Below are positions 22,293-34,662 of a stretch of DNA of 64,000 bases, piece by piece. Position numbers and translations under genes: made by a program. Location of the stretch: positions 434,001 through 498,000 of the forward strand of contig JAOWBW010000251.1 in NCBI GenBank assembly GCA_026119855.1, written 5' to 3'. Within the stretch, counting starts at the first letter, position 1. Each line of letters opens with the position of its first letter. The notes under the pieces were generated by a model. It was given only the letters and a program-made list of their open reading frames with translations, was not told the DNA's origin and ran no database searches. The DNA comes from Campanula takesimana (taxonomy: Eukaryota; Streptophyta; Magnoliopsida; Asterales; Campanulaceae).

Positions 22293-25200
22293 CCCGTTCA
22301 TGTTGATTATTTCAATACATAATCATGTTGTGTGTATATAAATTGTTTATGTGCCTAGCATGATTTGAATATTGGGATTATGATGTTTATGTGGTCTATG
22401 CGTTTTATGTGGTTTATTGTTTTATAAACTTTAATCGCACTGTTCAATCGCAATTAAAATTATGGTGGATTTAAAATTGTTTGGATTATCAATTTTTGAT
22501 TGGATCAAAGCTTTGATATTCTAGGGATTCAAGAATAAATCGTTTATTCAAGGTTTTGATGATCATGGTGATTGGATCACCAAGAACAACAAATCCTAAT
22601 TGAATCGGGAAAAACAATTTTGAGATAAATTTTGGAACTTTAAAATTTGGATTTTTCGCAAGGGGTCCGACCGGACCCAAGCCTTGACCCGGCCGGACCT
22701 AGGGTTTGGCGCGGGGGTAGGGTTTGGGTTTTGGGTGTGGATCTTGGGTTTAAATCTCCTATTTGTTTTAGTCTTGTGATTCTAAGATTAGTTCAAGGTT
22801 TGGATGGCTAATCTACGTTCATCGAGATTGTGTTTCCCAAACTTGAACGCAATCAAAGTTTCAAAGATAAAACGAAGTTAGAATTATGAAGAGTTCATAA
22901 TTGCTAAAATTGAGAAACAAAGTTCTTGATTCAAAGATTGGAAATCCATGTGGAATTGTGAATGCAATTGGCCTACGTTCATCGAGACCATCTATTGCTT
23001 AGTTTCGGCCACATGGACTACTTTCTTGGTTTCTTGAATTAGTGCGGAATTGTGGTTTCCAATGGCTTAGTTCGGCCACACTTCTTGTTGTCTTGATTTG
23101 GAGATGATGACCAAAGTTCAAATAATCTCATCCTCATAATAATAGAGAAACTAATGACACATAAATATTATGCTTAAATTAATGGAGATTAATTTAGTGG
23201 CTAAACTTGATGCGTAACATGTTTATCTTGTGTGCTCATAAATGTGTTGTATGCTATATGTGATGAACCTTCAAGAAAGTTTTAAGTCCTTTTTGTCATG
23301 CCATGATTAAAACACTTGTAAGTACACGGGTATTTTCATGTGGGCTCGCCAAAGCGAGGTGCATTGATTTTATCTTTGTATGAGCAAGATGAGTGAATAA
23401 GAGTTTCCTATGCGTTTAAAATGGTTGGACTTAATTAGGCGTCAAAACAGTTTTGGGCCTAGGCAAAGATGAGATTAAACATGCTTTTGAAATTGGATCA
23501 CTAAGAATTATATTGGATATGATTGACAAGAAATTGTCTACCTAATTAATTTGATTTTGAGCGGTTCGCCAAAGCGGACTCAAGATTAAATTAAAGTTGG
23601 ATCTTAGCCCAATTTAAGAGAATCTCAGAAAGGAATCTAAGAGTCATATGGGATATGATTGACAGGGTTGTCTACCTAATTAATTTAATTTTGAGCGGTG
23701 CGCCAAAGCGTACTTAAAATTAAATTAAAGTTGGATCTTAGCCCATTTAAATTATATTATACATTGGATGTATAAGAAGGTTATATAATTTAGTGGGAGT
23801 ATTTTTGGAAAATACATTATTTACCTCTTTAATGAGATTGGTACTTGTAAAATTTTGGAAATTTTGCATAAGTTGTAGATGACAACTAAAATCGTTGCGA
23901 TTAATCCTTGTTAAGGATAAAGCTTCAAAAGAATGGTACAAACTTCATGGATTGGATCCTGAGCCTAAGAATGGTTCTAAGGCAAGAAGATGAGTTGTAC
24001 ATTCTTGATGGGCCTATTCCTAAAGAACCTAATGCCGGAGTAGACAATCACAAGAATCATGATTATGATTCTAGGAATGTGAGTTGTCTTATGCTCACGA
24101 TTATGTGCTCTTAAACTCCAACAAAGTTTGAAACTTGTGGAAGCCTATTAAATAGGCGTGAAGTTGAGTTACATGTTTCAAAGAGCAATCTAAGCAAGAG
24201 AGATATAAAACCATTGTTGCATTAACTCATTGCAAAATGAGTAAAGGGCAATAAATGAAACTTCACATGCTTAAGATAAAGGCTACGTAGAGCATCTTGA
24301 GAAACTTGGTTGTCCAATTGGATTGGAGCAAGCCATGGATCTCATTCTTGATTCATTGTTTAAATGTTATGATCACTTAGTGATGGATTATAACATGCTT
24401 AAAATGAATAAGAATTTCTTCGAATTGCATTAACATGCTGAAAAACTGCGAAGATGAAGATATTGGAGAATGGTTCTCCAATGCTCATAGTTCATGATGG
24501 AAAGAGGCCAAATGCCAAAAGAAAAGTAAGACAAGAGTTGTCAAACCTAAAGGAAATAATTTTGGTTATAATAGTAACTCTAATAGATGCAATTTGGTAA
24601 AATGGCAATTGGATTGACCATTTAGAATTGTAGTCAAAATTCTGGGTGATCAATAAAAGGAATGGTAGTGGGACTACCACTCGGAATATTTATGTTATAA
24701 ATTATTCTTTCTAAATTTAATTATTGGGTATTGGATACCAGAATAATTAGTAAGATGAAAGACTACTTATAGTAATGTTTTATCTACAAACAGTAATGAT
24801 GCAATGGTTGCAACATTGTTCGTAGAACACTTGTAAAGTGACTTTACTGATGAAGTAGAAAACATTATTTTGTTATAAGATAATGAAGGATATTAATTTC
24901 TTATTTGGAATAAGAAAAATGCTTTATTTATTATGATTTACTTCATTGTGTTATCATATAAATAAATCTTATATCCTAAATCTTGAAGAACAAAATAATA
25001 AAGACTATAACATAAATAATTAAAATTCTTTATGCATTATTGTTTTGATCAAATAAATGAGAAATGCATATCTAAAATTCTATTGGACGGAGTTTTAAGT
25101 CATATGATTTGGAATCACATGATTTATGCAAATCTTATTTACTTGGATCAAGACATCTTTTACTATGATTGGTAAAAAGGATAATGTCTTAATTGACCTA

Positions 25201-27454
25201 ATACATTTTGATGTGTATGGTGCATTAAGAAGAAATGCTAAAAGAGAATTTTGGTTATACTTGGTAAAACTATTCAAAAATTATGATTGGATCATGATGA
25301 TGGATAATTAAACCGAAAATTTGACAGTCATCATTAAAGTTGTGAAATGGTTTCACAAATTAACTTCACTAAGAATATCATTCTAAATGATATGTCTGCG
25401 TGAAAGTATAAGGACCTTATTAGATATGGTTCATTAGATGATAAAGTCAAATTAATATTCCATTATTAATTTTGGGGTTATGTATTTGAAACCGCTATGA
25501 TTATACTAATCTGAATTCCAGCTTGAGAGGTTAAAAGATGAAAGAAAACTCGGTTTGCCTTTCGCAAAGATTTAAGATGGTGAGACCTTTTGGAAAGGAG
25601 TTGTCTGGGACACACTCACATTTAAATCTAATAAATATATTTTCATGGGATATCCTAAGGAAACTTGAGGATATAATTTTACTCATAAGAAACAAATGGT
25701 TTGTTGATTATGATGATACTTTTCTAGATAAATGGTTTATCTCTAAAAGAATCAATGGGAGTAAAATGTATCTCGAATGGTTCGAGACCTAGAAAATATA
25801 TATTTTAACCTAAGATGGAAGTTGAACAAGTTTTCACAAGGAGTCGTGAAAAGTCCGTTCAAAAGATATACAAGAACTTGCGTATGTGATAGGACACAAT
25901 CTATTGCAAGAAATATTGGATATTTCGAAATAGAAAGTGTTGAGGTAAAGTTCATTTGGAATGAAGTATTTACCATCTATCAAAGATGCAATGTCAACTC
26001 CACATATTTAGATTAATGACTTGGAGTCATGAAATCTAAAAGGCAACCCATGTGTAATAATCAAGTTTGGAACTTGATCATTCTAACCTAAGGTGTAAAA
26101 ACCAAAGGAGAGGAATGAGTTTTCTTGGAGAAAATTTTACATGGATAGCAAAGAAATTTACTAGAATTCTCGTAGTCACATGTTCATATTTGGAATATGA
26201 AAATTGACAAAATGATGTCAAAACAAGTGTTCCTCAACGGGAACTCACTTAAGGATGTATTGGATACAACCTAAAGGTTTTGACAGTCAAAGAAAATTCT
26301 GATAAATTATGAAAGTTGCAGAAATCCATTGGATGGATTAAAGCAAGCTTTTGGGAGTTGGAATCTCCGTTTCGATAAGTCAAAAGTTTGATTTGATCAA
26401 GAACGAAGATGAACCTTGTATATACAAGAAGATTAGTGGGAGCATAGTGCTATTCCTTATTTAATATATGTGGATGACATATTGCTCATTGGAAACGACA
26501 TTCCTACACGTTAATCTGTAAAGACTTTGTTAAGAAAGTATTTCGCAATGAAGAATATGGATGAAGCTACATATGTTCTTGGCATTAAGATATATAGAGA
26601 TAGATCAAGGAGGCTAATTGGTTTAAGCCAAAGTACATACATTGACAAAGTCATTAGAAGATTCCGCATGGAAAATTCTAAGAGAGGACCATTGCCAATG
26701 TTACATGGAGTTTTCTATGCAAAGACTCAAATGTCCTAAGACAAATGATGAGCATGAGAAGACTGAATGGGATGCCATTTTGCTTCGGCAATTGGATCCA
26801 TCATGCCATAATAAGTACTAAGCCGGATATATCTAAATGCTTGGAGCATGACGAGTAGATATCAATCCGACAACCGGTGAGAATCACTGGAAGGCTGTGA
26901 AACAATTCTTAAATGTACTTTAGAAGGACTAAAGAATTGTTATGATCTATGGAGGGATGGAAGATGATCTCGGTGTATATGGGTACACAGATGCATACTT
27001 CCAAACTGACAAAGATGATAAAAATCGCAATTGAGTTTTATTAACAATAGTGAAGCTGTAAGTTGGAATGGTTCCAAGCAGAGTACAGTCACTAATTCTA
27101 CATACTAAAATCTAAGTATATTGCTGCATTGGATGCCGCAAAGGAAATTGTTTGGATTAAGAAGTTCATTGGTGAACTTAAGATGGTTCCTAGTATTGCT
27201 AATCCAATAGACCATATTAGTGATAATAGTGGTGCTATTGATCAAGCAAAGGAACCAAGAGCACATCCCAAATCCAAACACATACTTAGGCGTTCTCTTA
27301 TCATTCGAGAAATCGTTGATAAGGGAGACGTACATATATGCAAAGTACCTACTAATGATAACGTTACGGACACACTAAACAATGGGACTTCCACAAGCTA
27401 AGACATGATGGTCATGTTAGGTCCATGGGTATTGGATACCTAGGGAATTGGGCC
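22293..27454 (+). pseudogene. Decayed gag-pol of the copia element
   Basis: No long frame survives. Recognisable scraps in order: gag, with LQKNGTNFMDWILSLRMVLR near 23926-23985; an integrase C-terminal piece near 25540-25750; reverse transcriptase, with YVDDILLIGN near 26470 and a following stretch open to 26739 (LGIKIYRDRS); and RNase H near 27130-27340 (AAKEIVWIKKFIGEL). Between them are stops and shifts in every frame. The pieces are in standard copia order (gag, integrase, RT, RNase H). The element could not encode its own replication proteins. Confidence 0.8.
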
Positions 27455-27471
27455 TAGGGCAAGTGGGAGAT
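27455..27471 (+). other. Polypurine tract of the copia element
   Basis: GGGCAAGTGGGAGAT lies directly upstream of the 3' LTR, the usual form of the plus-strand primer in plant copia elements. Confidence 0.85.
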
Positions 27472-29017
27472 TGTTGGTGTTGGTGCCCTAGGCACGTTTG
27501 TTAAACGTTGTATAAGTTATCATTTTATTCATAATAATAAAGAGATAATAAGATTATTATTATGGCTCGTGTTTGCTTATAATAATCTCCATCCCTAGAG
27601 CTTCTTAAGCACTAGTATAAAGGCTAAATGATCATGGGATGATCAGGTTAGATTTATGGGTACTTGTTTGGAACAAGGTACTGGACATGACCCGTGGTAT
27701 GAGATTTATGTCATGGTCGTTATCATATATAAATCTCATATTAGTTATGTCATTTGAATCCTTAGACATGAAGTTATTATAGTCTTCCACTTGATGAACA
27801 TTATGTTTGACATATTCAAACGCTGCCTTAACACGGTAGTTATAAAGGGTATGATTGGCATGATTGGATTCACGTAGGGAAGAATAATAAGCCAAATGGA
27901 TTTGTCCCTCTTCGGAGAGATGTCAAGCTTGGGCCCCTCGAAGGAATGATGTTGGTGAAATGTTTGGCCAAACTCAAATGGATTGATTGGATCAATGTCA
28001 TTTGGATTATCAACATATTCGGGATCGAGAAAAGTATTGAACAATACAAGTTGACTTGTTGACCATGACTTGTGTTCAATGACATCGTGGACAAAGGGAT
28101 TATGACATGTTCTAAAAGGAATGCGAACTTGTATCTAGTTACACTATTTGGGTAGGTATGGCGGTTTGCTAGAACCTAATCATATCTTATGGGTTCATGT
28201 TTGAACCCATTGCCAACTTAGTGTAATCCTAGAGGGTCACACACAAATAGAACGAATCGTAAAGGACTAAATGGGAATTATGGAAAAATATTAGTGTTTG
28301 GCTCTGGCACGGTCGTGCGCCTTAAAATGGCACGGTCGTGCCATAAATCCAAACCAAGGCAAACCTGTCGACATGATTGGCACGACCGTGCCAAATTACC
28401 AAGCACGACCGTGCCGAAAATGGGCGGCTGGGGAATTCGCGCGAACTAGATGGCACGACCGTGCCAGATTGTAGGGCACGACCGTGCCAGTCAAGTCGGC
28501 CAGAATTCCTTGTTGCCTAATTTGGTGACGGGATTTAGGTTTCCTAAGTCCTTAAGGGTTAAGGATTAGGACCTATTTAAGGATCCTTTCAGCAGTCATT
28601 AAGCACATGATTATGAGTGCCTCCATAAGGTTTTGAGAGGTTATTTTCTTGTTCTAAGATCCCAAAAGTGAAGAACAAGAATATTCATAATTCCATATAG
28701 TTCTTACAATTGTGAAAGCGTGTTTCATAATTTGGTCTAGCAACCAAGATCAAGTGTTCTTGATATTCGTTCGTGGTGTGGATACCGCTAGAGGGTGAAA
28801 CTTATCATCTTCATAGTTCGTGATTCTTGCTTTGTTCGTGATCAAGATTTCAAGCCTCCATCGAATTCAAGGTTGCAAAATCAAAGGCATCAAGGGTTAG
28901 TATTATAGTATTCATTATGTTGTATTTGACTTAATCATATGAATGGATCTATGGGCTTTGGGTTTCATAAATTTTAAATGCTTAATTCCGCTGCGCATGT
29001 TACTACGAAACCCAACA
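27472..29017 (+). repeat. 3' LTR of the inner copia element
   Basis: Near-identical to the 5' LTR. By eye I find about ten substitutions and a two-base insertion at about 27645 over 1.5 kb. It is followed by the CCTAG target duplication and then by the rest of the older solo LTR. Confidence 0.95.
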
Positions 29018-30432
29018 CCTAGTACTTGTTAAGCACTAGTATAAAGGCTAAATGATCATGGGATGATCATGTTAGATTTATGGGTACTTGTTTGGAACAA
29101 GGTACTGGACATGACCCGCTGTATGAGATTTATGTCATGGTCTATGTCGTACATATATCTCATATTAGTTATGTCATTTGAATCCTTAGACATAAAGTTA
29201 TTATAGTCTTCCACTTGATGACCATTGTGTTTGACATATTCAAACGCTACCTTAACCCGGTAGTTATAAAGTGTATGATTGGCACAATCGGATTCACGTG
29301 GGGAAGAATAATAAGCTAAATGGATTTTTCCCTCCACGGAGAGATGTCAAGCTTGGGCCCCTCGAAGGAATGATGTTGATGAAATGTTCGGCCGGACTCA
29401 AATGGATTGATTGGATCAATAGCATTTGAATTATCAACATATTCGGAATCGAGAAAGTATTGAACAAAGCAAGTTGACCGTTTGACCATGACTTGTGTTC
29501 AATGACATCGTGGACAAAGGGATTATGACATATTCTAAAAGAATGCGAAATTGTATCTAGTTACACTATTTGGATAGGTATGACGGTTTGCTAGAACCTA
29601 ATCATATCTTATGGGTTCATGTTTGAGCCCATTACCAACTTAGTGTAATCCTAGAGGGTCACACACAAATAGAACGAATCGTAAAGGACTAAATGGGAAT
29701 TATGGAAAATATCAGTTTTTTGGCTTTGGCACGGTCGTGCGCCTTAAATGGCACGATCGTTCCATAAATCCAAACCAAGGCACACGTCGGCATGATTGGC
29801 ACGGCCGTGCCAATTAATAAGCACGACCGTGCCGAAAGTGGGCGGCTGGAATTCACGCGGGCTAGATGGCACGACCGTGCCAGATTATGGGCACGACCGT
29901 GCCAGTCAAGTCGGCCAGAATTCTTTGTTGCCTAATTTGGTGACGGGATTTAAGTTTCCTAAGTCCTTAAAGGTTAAGGATTAGGACCTATTTAAGGATC
30001 CTTTTTAGAGCCATTAGACATATTATTGTGAGTGCCTCCATAAGGTTTTGAGAGGTTATTTTCTTGTTCTAAGATCCCAAAAGTGAAGAACAAGAATATT
30101 CATAATTCCATATAGTTCTTGCAATTGTGAAAGTGTGTTTCACAATTTGGTCTAGCAACCAAGATCAAGAAGTTGCTTGATATTCGTTCGTGGTGTGGAT
30201 ACCGCTAGAGGGTGAAGCTCATCATCTTCAAGGTTCACGTTCTTTCTCACGTGATCAAGTTTCAAATCTCCACCAAGTTCAAAAGCTAGAAATCAAAATC
30301 ATCAAGGGTTAGTTTTTCTGATATTCATCTTATATGTATTTGACTTAATCACATGAATGGATCTATGGCTTTGGGTTTCATTAAAAATTTAAATGCTTTG
30401 TTCCGCTGCGCATGTTACTACGAAATCCAACA

Positions 30433-32089
30433 CTTATAATATAAGCTTTGCATATCTTCAAAATCATCACGACTACGTTTACGTGAAGAATCAGTCTCTT
30501 TTTCCACTTCAGCAACCTTCTCCACACTTACTTTCGCATTTTTGTCAATCAACTCATAACAATAATACATGCGAAATAAAGTGTCCTTCACCCTCTTTTC
30601 CAACTCAGCCACTTTTTCAACAGTGTAAATGGTTGCATAAACAAACTTCACATAGTTCAACTTGAATCGAGGATCTAAGACAACAGCAAGTAAAATATTC
30701 ATGTTAATCTTAGTCATATCACCCCAATATTTGTCAAACTTTTTTTTTTTTGCATTGATTGTGCCATTGCCTTCAAATCAGCATCATCCTTACTATTAGC
30801 CCAACTAATCAATTTTTTCTCAATCATGAACACATCATGAAAATAAGTATGGAAGTGACATACAAGCTACCCAAAAATCTCCTAGTCACATCATAGAATG
30901 CTTTCAAAAACTTGCATAAAGTAGTAGCACGTGACCAATCACTTTCTGTAGGACAACCATTAGGGAGATCACTATCGAGAGTAGTTTCTAAATCCATGGC
31001 TTCAAATGCCTTCCTAAACCTAAGAGCGGTTTTTAACATGAGATATGTGTAGTTCCACCTAGTTGGAACATCTAGGACTAACTTGCTTTTATCCTCAATT
31101 TTTTCCCGCTCACAAAAATCCTGAAATAGATGTGCTCTTTGTGGGGAACTCCTTATATATCTCACAACTTGACGAATTCTACTTATTGATTCATCTACCT
31201 CTCCAATCCCATCTTTAACAATTAAGTTTAGAATATGGGCACAACACCTCATGTGCAAGAACTCACCCTCCAAGATAACTCCACCTTTCCTTACAAGTTT
31301 TCTCTTCAAGTGATCAACAGCGGTGTTATTAGCTGAAGCATTATCAACGGTGATAGTGAAAACATTCTCAATACCCCAATCAAGCGTGCAAGCCTCAATT
31401 TCGCCAGCAAGGCCTTTGTGACTATTAACAACTTTGAAGTTAAGAACTCTTTTGTGAAAATTCCATTCATGGTCTATAAAGTGTGCCGTAAGAACCATAT
31501 AACTCAAATTTTGCAAGGAAGTCCATATATCAGTTGTGAGGCAAATCCTATGAGCATTAAGAGATAAAGCGCTTTTCAACTTTCTCTTCTCCTCATTATA
31601 TATTTCCATGCAATCTTTGGCTATAGTCTTGCGACACACTAACTCCAACCTAGGGCACGCAACCTTTACAAAAAGTTTGAAACCCTCGCGCTCAATAAAG
31701 CTAAATGGAAGCTCATCGATAATTATCATCTTACCAATAGCTTTCATACACTCGTCTTTATCAAATATCCAAGGGAGTAACTTCCTTTCTCCGTCCCCTT
31801 CTTTGAAAATCTTAAGTGTTTTTTGTTTTTTCTTCACCTCATTATAGGGATACTTAGGACACTTGCCTAAATGATTTGTAAGAGTGCTAGTGCTACAACT
31901 TGCAGCATATTTCTTGTTGCAATACTTACAAAGTGAATGCAATGCCTTTTTACCTTCCATGACTTTGTTATAGTGTTCCCAAACTTCCGAGGTAAAATCT
32001 TTACTCTTTGCATCACTATATCCCTAAACAGCAGTAGAGGAATCGACTTCAGTCTCTCGAGTTGAAGTAGCTTTTCGCTTCTTTGTCAT
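30433..32089 (-). pseudogene. hAT transposase, N-terminal and central part (BED finger, RNase H-like core)
   Basis: Read from an ATG at 32089-32087. A TAG stop interrupts codon 22 (32025-32023). A BED-type finger follows (CKYC ... LTNHLGKCP), then the hAT catalytic region with LTTDIWTS, TVDNASANN and CCAHILNLIVKDG, open to 30824. A frameshift near 30840 moves the rest (LAVVLDPRFKLNYVKF and on) to another frame, and the solo copia LTR cuts it at 30433. Family knowledge: RICESLEEPER/DAYSLEEPER-like hAT proteins. The stop, the shift and the insertion show it is dead. The hATC part continues at 20607-20180. Confidence 0.85.
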
Positions 32090-33094
32090 TTCAACCTAAA
32101 TTATTCACATAAAAGAAAATGTCAACAACAGAACTTAGTTTAAACTTGTTCCTGATGAGAAACCTAATCTAGGACAGCAATAAATAGCAATGTATAAGAC
32201 CAATTGGCACATTATCGAAAGCAAAACAACTTTAGAAAAACAAAACAAATTACAGATGTGATTTTTTTTAATCAAAACTGAAAAAAAATGGAGAAGAACA
32301 CACACCGCAATTAGCATCATTATCCATAGTTGATACTTGATACCCCTAGATATTAGATCAAGTTGCAAGCCCTCTTTATTGTAGACACTGTAATACAAGA
32401 AATTGACTAATAATGTCAGAAAAAGTCGAAGTAAAATTACGAGAAGAAGCATAAGGGATGAAACTTACCTTTAATCGCTGGAATATTGAAAGGAAGGTCG
32501 AGCTAGGGTTTCAACTAGCCGATGTCTGTAGGTGAGACATAATCCGTGAGAAGTGGGATAAATTTGGAGGCCTGAGTCTGAGTGGGAGTGAGATGGAGGA
32601 AGCCAGCAAGGATGTCTGCCGGAGGGATGGAGTCGGAGGGATGGAGTCGTGGGTGGAGGAGACGAGAGAACTGGAGACGAGAGGATTAATTTTGTGCCGT
32701 TTTGAATTTCCAACTGATGATAATCGATATCACGATAGGCGGCGGATAAGGTATCTAGGGTTTTATAAATCTAACGGTTCAGATCAAATCACTAAACTTA
32801 ATCAATGGTCTATAATATGGCTCATTGCTTCAGCTAGCTCGGTTTAATGACTCGGCTCCACGGTTCAGCTTAACGGTTTAGCTCTACGGTTCGGCTCGTG
32901 GTTCAGCTCGAAACGGTTCGGCTCGGTTCGGCTTGAAGGATCAGACCGTGAGCCAAACCGAACCGTGTGGTTTATCAATTTTTGAAACCGAGCTGAACCG
33001 CATAAGTTTAAAAACCGAGCTAAACCGCACGGTTTGGCTCGGCTCGGTTCCGAACCGCGGTTTAAGCCGAACCATTTCCACCCCTAATTTATGG

Positions 33095-34034
33095 CATGCG
33101 GCGGATCTGGCAGAGGGGTGGTTATTCTTTTCTTTTTATTTTTCTTTTATTTTGATTATTCTTATTATTTTGATTTTTAAAATTAGTCATCATTAGTTAG
33201 GGAAGGAGATTAGATTAGGATTCTATTCTTTTTCATCTTGGAAAATACACTACGCTCTTTTCTTTTTCTCTGGAGCTTTGTAACCCTTTAATGGAGAACT
33301 AAACTCCATAGCTTTGGATTGAAAGCTTGAACCTATTCTAGTTTAATTGAGGTATTCTCTTTTTCTTATTTTGTTAATCTATTCATAATTTTGCCTGTTC
33401 TGAATTTAGATTAATAATTAGGGTTTATGGATTTGGCAAATTCATTAGCTCTATTTATGAATCTATGCTAGATTACTCTGTTCTTGCCAGAATTAGGGTT
33501 TTCACCGTAGCATCTTCACGAATTGTATATGTGCCATAGCAATTTCGGGAAGTAGGCAAAATTAAGCGATTATCTAGTAAACCCAGAAAGCGTTCTTGAT
33601 CTTAGTCTCTTAAATTGAATCAATTAATATTTAAATATTTTCTGTGCCAGTCTAGGTTTAATTTTAATTAGGGTTTATAGTGAGTGTGCCACTGCTATAG
33701 ACTAAACAGTAAGAAGAGACAGAGATTGAAAAACATCTCGTGATCAAGTGAATAGGATTAATAGAGAAAAAGAAGTATCAATGAAATTGAATTAGAAGAC
33801 GGGGATAGGGATCAATCTGAAGTGCTTTTTAAATAATTGTTTTAATCACATTTAGTTTAATTTCCCGTATAGGAATTAATTACAATTAAAATCAACCCCC
33901 AATCTGGTTAAGTGACTAGTACGCAGATAATCACTGTTCTTCATGGATCGACCCTGACTTACCCTAATTACATTATTAGTGGCCGAGTTTAGGTCTAATT
34001 TAGTAGGCGTGCGACTAAGCCTACCACTAAACAT
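33095..34034 (+). repeat. Second half of the Athila-like 3' LTR
   Basis: It continues the 3' LTR begun at 15399, beyond the hAT element and its target duplication. The part near 33490-33550 matches 14270-14336 of the left LTR (shared TTCACCGTAGCATCTTCACG). The end is placed at about 34034, before sequence of the outer Mutator-like element resumes (CACTGGCTATC). Confidence 0.6.
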
Positions 34035-34662
34035 TGTCACTGGCTATCTATAAACACTTCTGTTACTCTAAAAAATATTCAGAAAAAACCTTCTGGCTAT
34101 CACTTTCAAAGGTTCTGGCTATCAATCTTATATCCAGAAGACTTTATATTGATATCCAGAAGTCTTTATATTGATATCTAGGACCCTTCTGGCTATCACT
34201 TTCAAAGGTTCTGGCTATCAATTTCATATCCAGAATGATTTATATTGATATCCAGATTCGTTGAGAAGTTCCAATTATTTACAAAAATGACCTTTCTGGC
34301 TATCACTTTCAAATGATCTTGCTGTCAATCTCATATCCAGAAGGTTTTATAATTATATCGAAAACCGTTAAGAAGTTCCGATTATTTACAAAAATGCCAC
34401 CGCGCATTTTTTAAAGAAGTTCTACATATTTACAAAAATGCCACCGCATTTTTTTTAAACATGTTTTTCTTGGGAGTTAGGAAAAACGCGTTTTTCCCAA
34501 GATTTTGTGAACAAAAAATAGGAAAGAAAATTAGTAAAAGAAGGTATTGTGAAGTAATTTGATTGGTGTTGTGATTATACACTTTCAACTTCATTTTAAG
34601 TTATATCAAGTGAAGTAATACGGACTAAAATAAAAATTGATATCAGGGAGTATATTTGTATT

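Larger units (their letters stand above)
20735..29017 (+). mobile_element. Complete Ty1/copia element with degenerate coding region
   Basis: 5' LTR 20735-22279 (1545 bp) and 3' LTR 27472-29017 (1546 bp) both start TGTTGGTGTTGGTGCC and end AAACCCAACA. The 5-bp target duplication CCTAG lies at 20730-20734 and 29018-29022. The LTRs differ at only about ten positions by eye, so insertion was recent. The primer-binding site (22281-22292) and polypurine tract (27455-27471) are good. The 5.2-kb interior keeps only scraps of gag, integrase, RT and RNase H broken by many stops and frameshifts. Confidence 0.95.
20608..30432 (+). mobile_element. Solo copia LTR, split by a younger copia element
   Basis: The first 127 bp (20608-20734) begin TGTTGGTAGTGGTGCCCTAG. 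The remainder (29018-30432) ends TTACTACGAAATCCAACA. The outer flanks are CTTAT (20603-20607 and 30433-30437). Together the two parts make one LTR of about 1.54 kb, related to but clearly diverged from the LTRs of the inner element. No internal region of its own remains. It interrupts the hAT transposase gene. Confidence 0.85.
15784..33086 (-). mobile_element. hAT transposon with broken transposase, swollen by nested insertions
   Basis: The ends TAGGGGTGGAAATGGTTCGG and its inverted match CCGAACCATTTCCACCCCTA are flanked by the 8-bp target duplication ATTTATGG (15776-15783 and 33087-33094). Both subterminal regions (15790-15990 and 32830-33080) are dense in CGGTTCGGCTC/GAGCCGAACCG words. It encodes a BED-finger hAT transposase on the minus strand (pieces 32089-30433 and 20607-20180). 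Without the solo gypsy LTR and the copia insertions it would be about 4.8 kb. It sits in the 3' LTR of the Athila-like element. Confidence 0.85.
13976..34034 (+). mobile_element. Deleted Athila-like Ty3/gypsy element, interrupted by a hAT element
   Basis: A partial 5' LTR (13976-14336) and a 3' LTR (15399-15783 continued at 33095 to about 34034) share their opening TGATGTGKCGGATTTTGTAT and about 290 bp beyond. The left copy then jumps to the part matching 33498-33550, so it has an internal deletion and is cut at about 14336. Between them are only about 1.06 kb: a short ORF, an A-rich tract, a hairpin motif and the purine-rich GCGTGGGAGAATTT before the 3' LTR. Gag and pol are absent. The phrase TTGAGGACACTGTGTAGTTT before a G-rich stretch is typical of Athila 3' regions (family knowledge). 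The right end is inferred; I found no clean target duplication. Confidence 0.65.
13861..34509. mobile_element. Mutator-like element split by the 20-kb nest (outermost layer)
   Basis: The left piece 13861-13975 begins GATTTTGTCTCCTGTAAAAC and carries the hairpin ACGCGTTTTTCC...GGAAAAA. The right piece 34035-34509 carries TTCTGGCTATCACTTTCAAA repeats and ends AAACGCGTTTTTCCC...GATTTTGTG. Together they have the layout of the uninterrupted copy at 36758-37180. The flanks are AACAAAAAT (13852-13860) and AACAAAAAA (34510-34518), an imperfect 9-bp target duplication. Everything between 13976 and about 34034 is later insertion. Net length is about 590 bp; non-coding. Confidence 0.7.

Noticed and set aside
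25538..26016. Short ORFs as independent genes
   Set aside because: They are fragments of the decayed copia integrase-RT region in shifted frames.
30393..30665. Plus-strand ORF of 90 codons
   Set aside because: Antisense shadow of the hAT transposase pseudogene and the LTR edge.
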